Below, piece after piece: positions 11,525-25,069 of a stretch of 64,000 bases of DNA. The first letter of the stretch is position 1, and every line of letters starts with the position of its first letter. Under the pieces are notes generated by a model that did no database searches, was not told where the DNA came from, and worked only from the letters and a program-made list of their open reading frames with translations. Source of the DNA: Rhynchopus euleeides (lineage: Eukaryota; Euglenozoa; Diplonemea; Diplonemida; Diplonemidae); NCBI GenBank assembly GCA_963210315.1, contig OY723310.1, positions 1,845,606-1,909,605 on the forward strand. The letters are read 5' to 3'. A program made the position numbers and the translations under genes.

Positions 11525-12532
11525 ATGTCTGGCGTGCAGCTCTCGCACGATGAAAAGCCCGGAGCAGGTTCCGAGCCTGTTCACCAGCTCCCTGCGGTGC
11601 GGCTGCGCAAGCTGCTCGCTTCCGGGAAGCTGAACCGCATGCCCTGCTGCTACGACGCGTTCAGCGCGCGTCTCGTGGAGCAGGCCGGGTTCCCCGTCAC
11701 GCAGATGAGCGGGTTCAGCGTCTCCGCCAGCCGCCTCGCTGTGCCCGACACGGGGCTCATCTCCTACGGTGAGATGGTGGACCAGGGGCGCAACATCTGC
11801 AGCGCCGTGTCCATCCCCGTTATCGGCGATGCCGACACAGGCTTTGGCAACACCATCAGCGCACAGCGCACCGTGGTGGGCTACGCGCAGGCGGGGTTCG
11901 CCGGCATCATGGTGGAGGACCAGATTGCCCCGAAACGTTGCGGGCACGTCAAGGGGAAGGCCGTGCTGAACAGGGACGAGGCGCTGCAGAGGATGCGCGC
12001 CGTGTGCGAGGCGCGCGACACCCTGTGGAAGCGTGGCCTGGACCTGGTTATCGTGGCACGCACCGACTCGCGGACTACTCACGGGATCGACGAGGCCATC
12101 ACACGCGCCAACCTGTTCTATGAGATGGGCGCAGAGATCTGCTTCATCGAGGCGCCGGGAAACATCGAAGAAATGCGCCGCATCTGCACCGAAGTGAAGG
12201 GGTACAAGATGGCGAACCTGATCGAGAGCGGGAGCACACCCATCCTGCCCCCCACACAGCTGGCGGAGCTGGGCTTCAACATCGCGATGTACTCCGTGAC
12301 GCTGATATCCGCTGCGGCGAAGTCGATCAACGATTCGCTGGCTGCCCTGCAGACCGACATCCACCCCTACGACAACCTGATCCCCTTCAAGCAGCTGAAG
12401 GAGATCGTCGGCTTCCCCGAATACGACAAGGACCTCGAGCGCCTCGAGGGCGAGACGCCTGACACCCTCGAGAAGAAGAACTCGTTCCTCCTGAAGAAGA
12501 AGACCCTGCTGCCCCCGAGGCGGCCGTCATAG
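11525..12532 (+). CDS. Isocitrate lyase/PEP mutase superfamily enzyme
   Basis: 335 residues, single exon, full length for this TIM-barrel superfamily. Visible signatures are CYDAFSARLVEQAGF near the N-terminus, the metal-binding DADTGFG (Asp102, Asp104), EDQ before the catalytic loop KRCGH (Cys139), and VARTDS. The Cys in KRCGH is the general acid/base used by C-C bond lyases such as (2-methyl)isocitrate lyase, dimethylmalate lyase and oxaloacetate hydrolase, so a lyase or hydrolase acting on a 2-hydroxy or 2-oxo dicarboxylic acid is likelier than a phosphonate mutase. The exact substrate cannot be read from sequence. No clear organellar targeting peptide precedes the ATG. Confidence 0.88.
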   Translation: MSGVQLSHDEKPGAGSEPVHQLPAVRLRKLLASGKLNRMPCCYDAFSARLVEQAGFPVTQMSGFSVSASRLAVPDTGLISYGEMVDQGRNICSAVSIPVIGDADTGFGNTISAQRTVVGYAQAGFAGIMVEDQIAPKRCGHVKGKAVLNRDEALQRMRAVCEARDTLWKRGLDLVIVARTDSRTTHGIDEAITRANLFYEMGAEICFIEAPGNIEEMRRICTEVKGYKMANLIESGSTPILPPTQLAELGFNIAMYSVTLISAAAKSINDSLAALQTDIHPYDNLIPFKQLKEIVGFPEYDKDLERLEGETPDTLEKKNSFLLKKKTLLPPRRPS

Positions 12533-13675
12533 AGATGCGGCAAGGGAGTGGGTGCCCTCGCGAGAGGCGTTGCGGGGCGGAGGTGGGAATCGCATCGGAG
12601 GGGTGTTGTTGCAGGGTGTTCTGTGTTTGTGTGATGAAAATGCTGCTGTTCCGTCACACGTTGCCGGGCGGTGTGGAACGTAGGGGGGCCATGGGGGGGA
12701 GAGAGCTGCGCTCCTTGGCCCGAGTTCGTTCTGCCTAAACGGCTAGCCATAATCTATAATATTATCCTTTCCCCCCAATCCCCCAACCCAAACCCACCCC
12801 CCCTCCCTCCCTTTCGTTCTCACCTCCTCACTCTAAGGATCACAGGTCCTGCTGCTCCTCTCGCCTGCTGATGTAGTTGCCCCGGCGGCCACGTCAGCGG
12901 CTGTTCGCTGCGGTACCCACCTTTTCAAGGAATAGGTTTGTGTTCGCTTCCACATCCAATCGCCTGCTCCCTTCAGTGTGGGTGTGGACATTGTGGACAC
13001 ACCGATGCCTCCTCCATTTTTACGCGTCATGAAACACTGAACGTGCCAAAATACTTCTGGCACACTTCGGGAATCTGTCTCTTTGCTTGCATTGCACGCA
13101 TCCTTCGAGAAAAAAAATCCTCCCCTTGGTGTGCGTGGAGGCAGCACCAGAGCTCCCTCGGTGCGACCTACACTCAGCTAAAAAGATTAACCTGCGTGTG
13201 ATGGGGTGTGGGGGGCGTCACCAGAGCCTGCTCGGTGCCACTTCCACACAACAGAAATACGTGTGAGGCCTTTCGCTGTGTGCTGTGTGCCACTTGCGTG
13301 TCAACACAGGTGGTGCCACGTTTTGCAGCAGGATTGTGTGAGGCACGTCTCGCCGTTCTTTCTCGCCATTCCTCCTGCATTTCTGCGCGAAGGTCTCCCA
13401 CATATCCCCCCACCCCCTCCTCCCACGCGGTGCGTTGTCAAGAATACGAAGAAACGGAAGGCCCGGTAGTCAGAGGCAAAATCCGTTGCCGTCTGCGGAA
13501 GGCAGGCACCCTGCACACTCCCTTGTTCCAATATACACGGCTGGCTCGCTGGCTCTCTCTTCACACACTCCGTCGGGGCGCCTCTGGCATGCACCCACTT
13601 TCCACAACGCAAGATTAAGACCTGGGCCAAGATACAACTGGTGCAGTCGAGTCGAATTCAAAATTCGAAGCAAAA
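12533..13675. other. No gene seen
   Basis: C-rich and T-rich tracts downstream of the lyase-family gene (about 12765-12830). No convincing ORF, RNA gene or element. Confidence 0.4.
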
Positions 13676-14032
13676 TCAACAATGGCTGTCCGCCTCGCTG
13701 TACTCCCCGTCCTCGCCTAGCTCGCCCGTCGCTGCTGCCAGGTCCGCCGCGGTCTCCTCGTCGACTGCCTGCCGGACCCATGCGCACTCGGGGCACACCC
13801 AGCCCCTGTCCCCTGCGCCCTCGAGCCATTCGGGGACGACGTGCGCCGGGATGTGCTCTCTCAAGCACGTCCTGACCGTGGTCCCACCGCAGTCGTGGCA
13901 GCTGAATGCGGTCCTGGCTGTGTGTGTAGTATTGCACGTTTCGAATATGCACTCGGGGCGACGCTCTGCTGGCTCGTTGTCGGGGTGGGCGGGGTCGGGA
14001 ACCCTCAGGGTGTCCCAATCCAGAGTGGCCAT
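13676..14032 (-). CDS. Small Cys/His-rich, probably zinc-binding protein
   Basis: 118 residues from the ATG at 14032 (MATLDWDTLRVPDP) to the TGA at 13676. Conserved-looking metal ligands are C-x4-C (CIFETC), C-x2-C (CHDC), HIPAH and a second C-x2-C (CPEC); the C-terminus is acidic. The same frame is open upstream through four 12-residue repeats (NRRGTETTPSCV type) encoded by the adjacent 36-bp minisatellite, so a longer protein starting at 14188 is possible. I prefer 14032 because that is where the repeat ends and ordinary protein sequence begins. Function unknown. Confidence 0.5.
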   Translation of the reverse strand: MATLDWDTLRVPDPAHPDNEPAERRPECIFETCNTTHTARTAFSCHDCGGTTVRTCLREHIPAHVVPEWLEGAGDRGWVCPECAWVRQAVDEETAADLAAATGELGEDGEYSEADSHC

Positions 14033-14042
14033 CTTCTCTGTT

Positions 14043-14300
14043 ACGCAGCTCGGCGTAGTTACTGTTCCTCTCCTATTCACGCAGCTCGGCGTAGTTTCTG
14101 TTCCTCTCCTATTCACGCAGCTCGGCGTAGTTTCTGTTTCTCTCCTATACACGCAGCTCGGCGTAGTTTCTGTTCCTCTCCTATACACGCAGCTCGGCGT
14201 ACTCCCTCAGCCCGTTCTGTTCCTCTCCTATACACGCAGCTCGGCGTACTCCCTCAGCCCGTTCTGTTCCTCTCCTATACACGCAGCTCGGCGTACTCTG
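14043..14300. repeat. Minisatellite with 36-bp then 47-bp units
   Basis: Four 36-bp units start at 14043, 14079, 14115 and 14151 with core CGCAGCTCGGCGTAG. Two 47-bp units at 14187 and 14234 carry an 11-bp insertion (CTCCCTCAGCCCGTT region), and a partial unit starts at 14281. On the minus strand, 36 bp is 12 codons, so the array reads in frame into the small Cys-rich gene. Confidence 0.85.
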
Positions 14301-14352
14301 TCCGCTTCTGTCACTCTTGCTCCCCTCTTGATTCTCTCGCCTGCTTGATAGT

Positions 14353-14500
14353 TTGATGCGTTGACGCTTCTACACACAAAACCCTGAACTGATCACACCC
14401 TGAGCCTGATGAAGGGTGGGGTTAGTGTATAGAGCACGTTTGGTTGCAGCTGTGGTGGGGCGCTTTCCGCTCACACGAGTGTGCTTTAAAAAAAAAAGCC
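14353..14500 (+). repeat. Dispersed repeat copy 1 (ends in an A-run)
   Basis: Runs from ATGCGTTGACGCTTCTAC through CACACCCTGAGCCTGATG and AAGGGTGGGGTTAGTG to a CACACGAGTGTG hairpin followed by a run of A. An inverted copy is at about 30670-30830 and a truncated direct copy at about 33547-33640. The A-run after the hairpin is compatible with a retroposed short element. Confidence 0.6.
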
Positions 14501-16026
14501 GCCCGGTCCTCCCTCCCCTCACTGCGAGGGAAGGCGATCCGACGCAGCGACTCTTGAAAAAATCCTGCAATAAAAAATGTGTGGCGGCGTGGTGCCTCAA
14601 GATCAGAAATGGTCAACCCGCTAGCAGGGGCGGGGTTTGCGCAAACAACGGACATGGCATGGGGTCGCTTCGCTCAGAGGCGCTCAGAGAATTGGGATCC
14701 TTGCAACCAACTGGTGTCGCAGTGACACGGTTGTGACAGCGAGAGGAGGCCCCCATCGCCACGTCTGGTTTTCCTGTTTGGGTTGGCCTAGTGTTGGGCT
14801 GGTGCTCGCCGAAGGCCCTCCGCGCAACAGCTCACCCCGACCCCTGATCTGTGGGTGGTGGCATGCGTGTCGTACACACATCCCATCCCAACCCCCAAGT
14901 GTTCCCCCGAACAATTTTTACCACTGCGGGCAGCTGTGCCAAGTAACCACATTTCCAAACACTCTAACGCCCCCTGCGTGTCCCCCCCTCCCCCTTTTGC
15001 TTTTACACTTGCCCGTCAGGTGGACCACCGGGTGGGGAGAGAACCGGTGTGAGGCACTTGGGTCCGTCCAGGTGGGCAGGGAACCTGGGGGCGGGGGGCC
15101 TCAAATCCCTCTCTCTCTCATGCACGCGTGCTGGGCTCAACGGCCTGTACTCTCCCATCCGCCACCCAACCACCCATGCACAACTTGACGAGGCCTTGAG
15201 ACACACCTCTCCCTTCCGAGACCCAGACCACCCACTTCCATCCCTGGCGCTGTCTGTTGGCAAGTGAGCAAAGGTAACACGAAACACAAGGGCAAGACTT
15301 GGAGCGAGCGTCGCGAGTCAATCAGAGAGGCACTCCCTCCTCGCAGGGTGGTGTCGGCCTTGTGTGCTCTCGAAAACCCGCTGTCGCCGTCCGTCAACCT
15401 GTGTGGCTGCCTGTAGAGGCGTTAAGGGGCGTGGGGACTAGGGGACCGAAGAGGGGTCAGAGACAGGTCGGACCTGCTCGGAGAAACACAAGAAAGGGGT
15501 GGAGGGAGTTAAAGCGCGTGTCTCCGGCGGGTCTCGGAGGGCAGGTGCTCTCGCCGACCCGTCGAACCGCGTGTGGGGACCGTTGGGAGGGGTTTAGACA
15601 TGCACAATGATCTATACTGTACAAATGACCTGGATTCTCGGTGCCGTAACGTGCCTGAGTGGCTGTTTTGTTGGGTTAAGTGGCGGTCGAGGCAATCCGG
15701 ACAGTTGTTGCGGAATCTAGTGTAAGGGGTAATGGAATGGTGGAATGCACAAACGTCAAGGGAGGGGCGGGGGTGTTGAGGAAAGGGGGGGGGGGATAGG
15801 TAGAGTGAGGGACGGATGGAAAGGGGGGGGGGGTGGGAGTGACTGATAAGATCAAGGGGGAGGGGAGGGGGTGTTGTTGTTGTTCTCGGGGTCGCGACCA
15901 CCTAACTGAGGGGGTCACACTCCTGGTGTCTTGTCTGCACACATTTCTGCTGGGAGGGGGGGGGGGGTATAGTGGCCGGAGTCAGGAGCCGGCCCTCCTG
16001 GGGATGATGACCTGCCCTCACGGGCT
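14501..16026. other. No gene seen; G-runs near the 3' side of the retrotransposon
   Basis: Long G-runs (about 15786, 15823, 15955) and no supported ORF. Part of 15600-16026 could be the 3' untranslated end of the minus-strand retrotransposon; I cannot see a clear boundary or tail. Confidence 0.35.
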
Positions 16027-19000
16027 TCATCTCCTCGTCTTCCCCTTCGCGCCCTTCCGCGCCCCGTCACACTCCCACATCTTCGTGACGGTGTCCCGAA
16101 GGCTTCGGGCCGCCGCCTTCGCCGTCGGCACGCTCCACGCGTTCTGCGTCCCACGCGCAGCGTGCCACTCCCTCACCGCCACCGCAGCCACCTGCCGCGT
16201 CAGCGGGTGCGAGCCGTGCAGGGGGTGAAAGAGGCTCTTCCACCCCGCCGCCGTCGCAGGGATGCGTGCACCTCCCATCGACCCACACGGAGACACACCA
16301 TCCACAGCCACCCTATCACCCTCATCCCACTCGCAACCCTTGCGGGCCTGCTCCTCCAGCAGCCTCGTCGTCACCCGCGTCGGACCCACCGTCGCTGCCA
16401 CCGTCTCGACCGGCGCGCCTTCCTCCTGGGTCTCAGGGGCACCGCTGCAGGCGAGGTCATCGCTGTCGACGTAGTCGTCGTCGTCGAACGCCAGCGGCTC
16501 GTTGATGCCAGGGGGGGCTGTTGAGGTCGCGTTTGAGCCTCCACCCTGCATCGATCCGCCATCCGCTGCCGCCCGCCGCTTCTCCCCCAACACCGCGTTC
16601 CTGCTGCGGCGTGCCGTCGCCCCGGCTGTCTCTACCCGCGTCACCTTACCCGCCGCCAGCATCGCTGCGGCCACACCCTCCTTCCCCACAGCCTTGCCGC
16701 ACGACCCAGGGAGGGCTGTAGAAGAGGCTTGGGAGCCGCTGCCCTGGGCGCGCGCGCGGGGTGTTGTCCTGCCTGCCGGTGTCTGCGGGGAGGCAGCCGA
16801 CAGCGGCACAGGGGTCCCAGGGAGGGCTGTTGAAGAGGCGTTGGAGCCACTGCCCTGGGAGGTCTGCGCGCGCGGGGTCGACTGTCCTGCGGGTGCCGGC
16901 TGGGAGGCGGACGGAAGCGCCGACACCCCAGGGAGGGCTGTTGAAGAGGCGTTGGAGCCACTGCCCTGGGAGGTCTGAGCGCGCGGGGTCGATTGTCCTG
17001 CGGGTGCCGGTTGGGAGGCGGACGGAAGCGCCGACACCCCAGGGAGGGCTGTTGAAGAGGCGTTGGAGCCACTGCCCTGGGAGGTCTGAGCGCGCGGGGT
17101 CGATTGTCCTGCGGGTGCCGGTTGGGAGGCGGACGGAAGCGCCGACACCCCAGGGAGGGCTGTTGAAGAGGCGTTGGAGCCGCTGCCCTGGGAGGTCTGC
17201 ACTTGGGGGGCCGACGCCCCGAGGGGCGCCTGTTGGGGGGCCGGCGGGGGCGCCGACCCCTCGCCGGGGCTTGTTGTAGTCGGAGGAGGGGGCACCACAT
17301 CCGGCGCGGCGCCCCTTGCCCCCCCATCACCTTCTCCCTCAGCCGTCTCCTGCTTCATCTCCGCCTCGGCCCCCTGGGCCGGCCCAGGCGGACCTTCACT
17401 TCCCTCAGGCCGGGGGACTCGGGGCGGGCGCTGTGCTGCTCTGCTGGCGCGACTCTCCCGGCGTGCCCGCCGGCCCGGCGACAGCTCCAGGTCCTCACGC
17501 AATCCCTGTGGCACCACTGCGGTCTCCCCGGTGTCGACGTCCAGCACTTCGACCCTCGGGACGTACCCAGGGCAGTGCCGCACCCCACGACCCTTCGCGC
17601 ACTTGTCGCACACCCGGCGCCAGCACCCACCACACTGCTTGTGGGCCTTCCGCAGGTCCACCGAGCCGCTGCACTTCTCGCACCTCTGCACGCCCAACTG
17701 CGAATCACCCTTCACCCACTCCATCAGTCCTGCCCACCTGCACTCGAGCAGGTCCTCAGCGGGCTCCTGCGGGGGTAGGGCCATGAGGTGCTGGCGGATG
17801 GCCCTGGGCAGCACGAGCGGAGAGTAGTGCCCGTACTCCGCCCCAGTCCTGCGCAAGCAGAACGCGTCGCGCGTGCCGCCCTCCCCGATCGGGCGCAACA
17901 CCATCGGCACCTGGTTGTCAACCAGGAGCAGGATGGTGCACCGCGTCCCTCGCGCGACCGCAGCCAACACGACGTAGTCGGCCCACGTCCGTGGGTCGCG
18001 ACTGCCCGGCTTGGCCATGAACGCGGCCCACATGTCGGGGCCCTCCTCAACCCGCATGCGGAGATCAGCGTCCTGCAGCGCGCGCTGGACCCCCATCTGG
18101 CGGAGCCAGGCGCTGTCACACCCCAGGGTCTCCTTGCCCAACGCAGCGATGCCGTCGAAGGCGCAGTCCCCCACAACGAACGACCATCCCTCGGGGACCC
18201 TCAGGCCGAGGCGCGCTTGCTGCTGCCGGGCTGTCACGCCCGGCAGCCCGCCATCCACCTGCGCTCGCCACTCCTTCAGCTGCGCCAGCGGGTCGTCGAC
18301 CATGGCGTCCATCTCCACGGCGCTGTCGTCCTCCGCCGGCGGGGGCGGCGGCTGCCTGCGCGGCGGCGGTTCGCTTCGCACGGGCCCCTCCGTCTCCTCT
18401 GCCTCCTCCACATCCATCTCATCCAGGCGGCAGTCCCAGTCAGCAGGGGGCAGCACGTCCAGCCCTGTGTCCCTCGCGAAGTAGAAGTCCGGCTCGATCG
18501 CCGGGACGGGGTCCGCCTTCACCCGCTGCCGCAAGTTCCCGGACTTCAGGTCCAGACACAGCGAGCCCCGCCTCATCGCCGACTTCCCAATAGCTCGCAT
18601 CAGGGGGACGGTGATCCGCGCCGCCCAAGTCCGCGTCAGCTCACTGCGGTTCCCCATCTTGTGGTCCACTGCATAATTCACAAGATGGCGGAAGAGAGTG
18701 GCTGCCTCGGTGCCCATACCCCCGGACTGCTCCAGCGCGAAGGCCGTGAAGGCCATCCCCTCCGCCTGGCACTTGGCATCGTGCTTGGCGTGCTTCGCGG
18801 CCTCAGCACGGGACGCTGTGTACCCCCGGGCCTTCGCCGCCCCCTGCATGGACGACTGCGCCGTCGTTGACCACACAGTGACGTCGATGGCCCTGCTGCG
18901 CTCCTCGCTCACACCGACAGGCAGGTAGACGTCCGCCGGCTTGCCGCGTCCCAGCACCACATGGTTGGGCTCCAGCTGAGGAGCGAGGCCCGCCGCACTC

Positions 19001-22000
19001 GCCAGGCCATACACGCCGCCCCTCACAGCATCGTGCCGACGGTGCCGGTCTGCCGAGGCCTTGCACGCGAAGATGTGTGCCCCACTCTCGTCCAGTCCCT
19101 CCCCGCACTGCTGACACATCGCCCCCGGGGAGAACACTGGGGCCCCGAGCCGCAACCGGCAGGCCACCTGGAACTCTTCCCGTTGCATGGCGAACTGGGT
19201 TTCAGGCGGCGCGACGACCCACGATCCCGCACCCGGGAGGCTCTCAGACAGAAGGCGCCCCATGCTGGTCACATCAGCCCCCTCATGGAGATCCGCCTGC
19301 TGCTTGGCAATGATCGCCATCGACAGGTCACGCTGCTTCAGCGGCGTCTCTGGTCGCGCCAGGGTGGCGATCCTGTCCGCCTCCAGCACGCACTCGTTGT
19401 GCCGCTCAGCTGTCTCCTTCCACGTTTGCGCATCCCAGCGGTGGGAGGGGTCGAGCTGCAGGCACAGAGGAAAGAGCGAGCTGGCAGCACCCAAGGCAGC
19501 AGCAGTCGAGTGATCCGCCGCACGGCGCACCCCCAGGCCAGACAACCTGATGGGGAGGGCGGCTTGCTTTCTGGCCTCGGTCGGCAGCTCACCATCCTCG
19601 TCGCCAAGGATCGTCGCCAGCACGAAGTCAACCTCACGGTCGTACTTCTTCAGGTACTCACGCCCCTTGTACCCGATGGCGCGCATGGCGAAGACCACCT
19701 TGCAGAACCCTTCGCAGTGTCGCAGAAGGGTCATCGCCACCTGTGCGTCGCGCACCTTGTGCAGCTCCCGGAGGCACGGCAGGAACTTCTCCTCCAGCTT
19801 CCTGTCCATCACCGCCTCGCAGTACGCCGCGTCCCCCACCGGAGCTCCGAGGAACTCGAAGTTCTGCTGCAGCAACTTCATCCTCACTTCCTCCTCTTTC
19901 TTTGATGCGGCGACGTCGAGGCCCACCTCCCGGATCGCAGCCACCGTGTGGCCTCCAAGCGAGATCACCTCGCACTTCCTCCGCGACACCTTCAACCCGA
20001 GGGCTGCGCTGCGCTTCTCCAGCTCTGCGAATGCCGCACCTACAGCCTTCGGGGGCCCCATCAGCGTCCCGTCGTCGAGGTACCATATGGTCCCCTCGAG
20101 GCCCGGCATGCGTGCAATGTCCTCCGTCAGCTTGCGGATCGCGAGGGAGAAAAGGAGGGGCCCCAACGGGTCGCCCTGCTGCACCCCATGCTCCGAGAGG
20201 ATGATGTGCTCCCGGTACACCAGGGCTGTCGGGTGGGCGTAGCACCACTCCACCCAGGCTGCGAGCTCGGGGAGGTCACTCCGCACTGCGTCCAGGAACG
20301 CCTGTCGATTCACAGTGTTGAACGCGTTCTCGTAGTCAATCTTGACGAGAATGCGATCAGTGCCCTTGTGGCGGCTGGCGTAGTCCCGCACCACCGCTGT
20401 AGCGGCGTCCAGGCCCCCATCGACAGCGACACCCACCTGCTTGCCCTTCAGCAGCAGCTTCCCCACCTTCTCGCGCACCTCAGCCACCAGCGTCTTCGCC
20501 ACCAGCCGCCGCAGAGTCTCCCCCACCGCAATGGGGCGCACCCCGCCTGTGGGCTTTGGCAGCGCAACCAGCGACGCTCCTGCCAGGTGGCGCGCAATAT
20601 CCGGTGGTGCTTCCCCTCGACGCAGGATGTTGACGACGGCCGTCAAGGCCTGCAGCACATCTACCCCTTCCACCTGCGTCAGCGCGCGCAAGTGATCAGC
20701 TCGAAGGCCCGACGGTCCGGCCCCCGTCCCCTTCGGGAGGCCCCGAAGCGCCTTGAAGACATCGGTGGGAGAGGCGTCCGCGGGCTCTGTCCTCCGCTCC
20801 TTGGCGATGGTCGGCGGCTCGGCAGCGGGGTGGAGCGCGCGCAACGTCGCGAGGGTCGCGTCGGAGGCCGGTGCCAGGCCCGCACTCCGCGTCCTCGCCA
20901 TCGCCGTTGAGAGGCGACCCTGTCGCGCGGCCTGCACCACCGCGCGTTCCCGTTCCTCCCATGTCGGGGGGCTCTGCACTTCACGAGGGGCCCCCTGGCC
21001 GCTCGCACTCGCACATCTCCACAGCTCCGACACCTTGCCCGCCCGCCAGAGGGTGATGGCCTCGAGACGCGCCGCCCGAGCCTTCTTCTGCTTGGCCTTC
21101 CCCCCTCTGTACGACCGGAGGAGGACCTTCGGCACCAGGAAGAGCCGCAGCCATGCCGTCACCCTCGTTTTGTCCGCCGCCACATCCCAGAGGGCCTGCA
21201 CGAGCACCTCCGCGGCCGGCCTCAACACTGCCTCAGGCACCGACAGCGACACCGCCACCCGCGCCGTGTGGATCTCCTCCAGGGAGGGGAGTCGCCCTTC
21301 GTCCGTTAGCTCCTGGCCCACCCTCTCGCGCCTGGCGGGGACGTCCCGAGGTTGCACCCGCTTCCTGCACTGCAGGCACGTGTCTTGCGCCTGCGCCGAC
21401 ATCACCTTGGCACAGATGACGCACTGCCTCATGCCCACCACGCGTAGAGCCCCCGGCGGCAACTCCTCCCCGCGTTTCACATGATCGCTCACATGCTCGC
21501 GGAGGGAGGCCTTCGAGGAGAAGGGCTTGTGTCGGCGGAGCGCCGACCCAGCGCAGGCCGTCATCGGGCAGAACAGCAGCTCCGGCGCGACGCCTAGCGG
21601 GATCGGCGTACTATCCGGCACCTCCGCCGGGCATTCGGGGGCGGCGGTGCTCCACGAGTCGGGGCCGAGTAGCGCATGCACCGCCGCGTCGCGCATCTTC
21701 TGTGCCTGCGCGTGCCCCAGAGTGACCGCCTCGTAGTGGTCGCTCGCAAAAGCGATCACTCTGGTGCGCTGCGTCTCTTGGCCCTTCTTCAACCGCGGGG
21801 GGTCGACGCGAATCAGCGGGTGTGGTCCGCCCGACACCACCACAATCACCGTGTCCCATGCCCCGGCCGCGAGGTGCAGAGCGAGGTGGTCTCCCCGCGC
21901 CGTCTTCGCCAGCCCATCGCGGTAACGCTCTGCCTGGCCAGCCGACTTCAGCAGCCTGGACAGCTGGGGCTTCACAGACTCCGACCCTGCCCTCGCTGCC

Positions 22001-22401
22001 AGCTCTTGCCGCATGCGGGCGATGTCCAGGGGCCCTGGGTGGGTGGGTCCGTGGAGGGCCACGAAGAGACAGTCCCTGGTCGCCGCGTTGGGGCATCTCT
22101 TGGCTCCGTACCCCTCCAACAACTCGTCCACACCGCCCCAGGCATCCTCATCGACCATGTCGTGGTCGCCCCCCTGCATTGCCCGTGGGCCCAGCACCAC
22201 ACCCTCCTTGCTTCCCGTCACTCCCTCCGCCAGCAGCATGTGGGCGTGTGCATCCTTCCGCAAGCAACAATTGCTTTTGACTAGTTCCAAGTGGCGAAGC
22301 TCGACGCTGCTACGTAACGAAGGAATCCGTACGCCTGAAGCTTGAGGAACACCCGTTATATTGTCGACACAACTTTTTGTGTCGGTTCTGCATGATCCCA
22401 A
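16027..22401 (-). mobile_element. Non-LTR retrotransposon polyprotein with two OTU-like domains, RT and restriction-like endonuclease
   Basis: One uninterrupted 2,124-codon frame. Order of domains: an OTU-like protease (RDCLF with Cys111; DHYEAV with His222); a C2H2-type finger and Cys-rich motif (about 275-350); reverse transcriptase (about 600-900) with ILVKIDYENAFNTVN, QQGDPLGPLLF and catalytic YLDD at 774-777; a C-x2-C-x9-H-x3-C knuckle (about 1095-1110) followed by KPADVYL...IDVTV, matching the CCHC-plus-PD..D restriction-like endonuclease of early-branching non-LTR clades (R2/NeSL type); a second OTU-like domain (GDCAFDG with Cys1413; EYGHYSPL with His1525); a Cys-rich ring-like motif (about 1575-1610); and 37-residue repeats. 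No AP endonuclease is visible. The intact frame suggests recent activity. The first ATG may lie further in (for example at the MLLAEGV position). Confidence 0.85.
16815..17210 (-). repeat. 111-bp (37-residue) tandem repeat inside the retrotransposon ORF
   Basis: Units begin near 16815, 16926, 17037 and 17148, each encoding the pattern GSGSNASSTALPG...AGQSTPRAQTSQ. The middle units are almost identical. They are Ser/Pro/Gln-rich and probably form a flexible linker before the C-terminal region. Confidence 0.8.
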
Positions 22402-23307
22402 CAGAGCAATGTGAATCGAACTGTTTTGTTACAGTTGCCGGGGAAAGGTGTTTCGATTGCGAAAAGGGTACGATTGTGTTGTTTGTTCTGCGAGTTCGGG
22501 TGTGGCCCCAGTTGGGGAAACTTCTGTGCCTTTATTTTACTGGATCCTGCGACCCCCTTCAGGAGTGGCGTCCACGGTGTGTCACGGGTGGACACTTCCG
22601 ACACAGTTGTCACAATTCTTGGGGGTGTCGGTTCGTTGCCGCGGTGAAGCTGTCGTCACGATCCAGCGGTGACATAGATAGTTTCAACTCCTGTCGCATT
22701 TCACCCTGTGTGTGAAAATGGATGTGTGCCTGTCGTTGTGTCACATTGGTCCACTCGTGTGCTTCTTTCCAGGGACAGCCCAGGGCTGGAGCATTGTGTG
22801 GTGCCATGACATCCCCGGACACGGGGGGGAGATAGCAAGCAGGCGCCTGCATGCCAAGCAGGCAGATGCCTGCTTGGAGATTGAGAGGTTGTTTTTAACT
22901 TCGAGGTTTTGGTTAAACCACTCAAAACCTACCAACCGGATCATGCGGGAGACTTGCCTGCATGGGGACCCTTCGTTTCCAATCTATGTCTTGAGTGTTG
23001 CGACCTGGGGTCTGGCACCGTTCCCCCAGCGCATCGGGATCAGGCACAACTGTGTCACGTGGTCCCAACCATCACCAGCCGTAATTGGAGGACATGCCCG
23101 CTGTGGCGACCGTGTGGTCACGTAAAGTAAAATGTAAACGACGAAGGAGGCAGAGGCAGAGGGGTGGCTTCGGCACAACTATCCCCAGTGACCCCCAACA
23201 GGTTCTGTTGCATTGTCCCTACTGGAATATGGGGGCACCCCTGCTTCAGTCAGGGTCGAGAAGTCCAGGAGATACCGGCACTACACAGCTGGGGACATAT
23301 GTTGTCT
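22402..23307. other. No gene seen upstream of the retrotransposon ORF
   Basis: Probably includes the 5' region of the minus-strand element. A small cluster of GCCTGC/GCAGGC inversions lies at about 22845-22880. No supported coding sequence. Confidence 0.35.
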
Positions 23308-23458
23308 GTGCAGCACCCACCCACCCACCCACCCACCCACCCCTCCTACTGACAGGCTGCACTGCTGTTCACACAACCGGCACTCCCCTTCTCCCTACAC
23401 CTACACCGGGTTCCTTCTTCTCCCGCGCATCCGCCGCCGCCGCCACCGCCACCGCCCG

Positions 23459-25069
<1,611 letters not shown>

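Noticed and set aside
11470..12364. Minus-strand frame across the isocitrate lyase/PEP mutase gene
   Set aside because: This part is antisense to a well-supported enzyme. Only the portion below 11467 is kept as a possible small gene.
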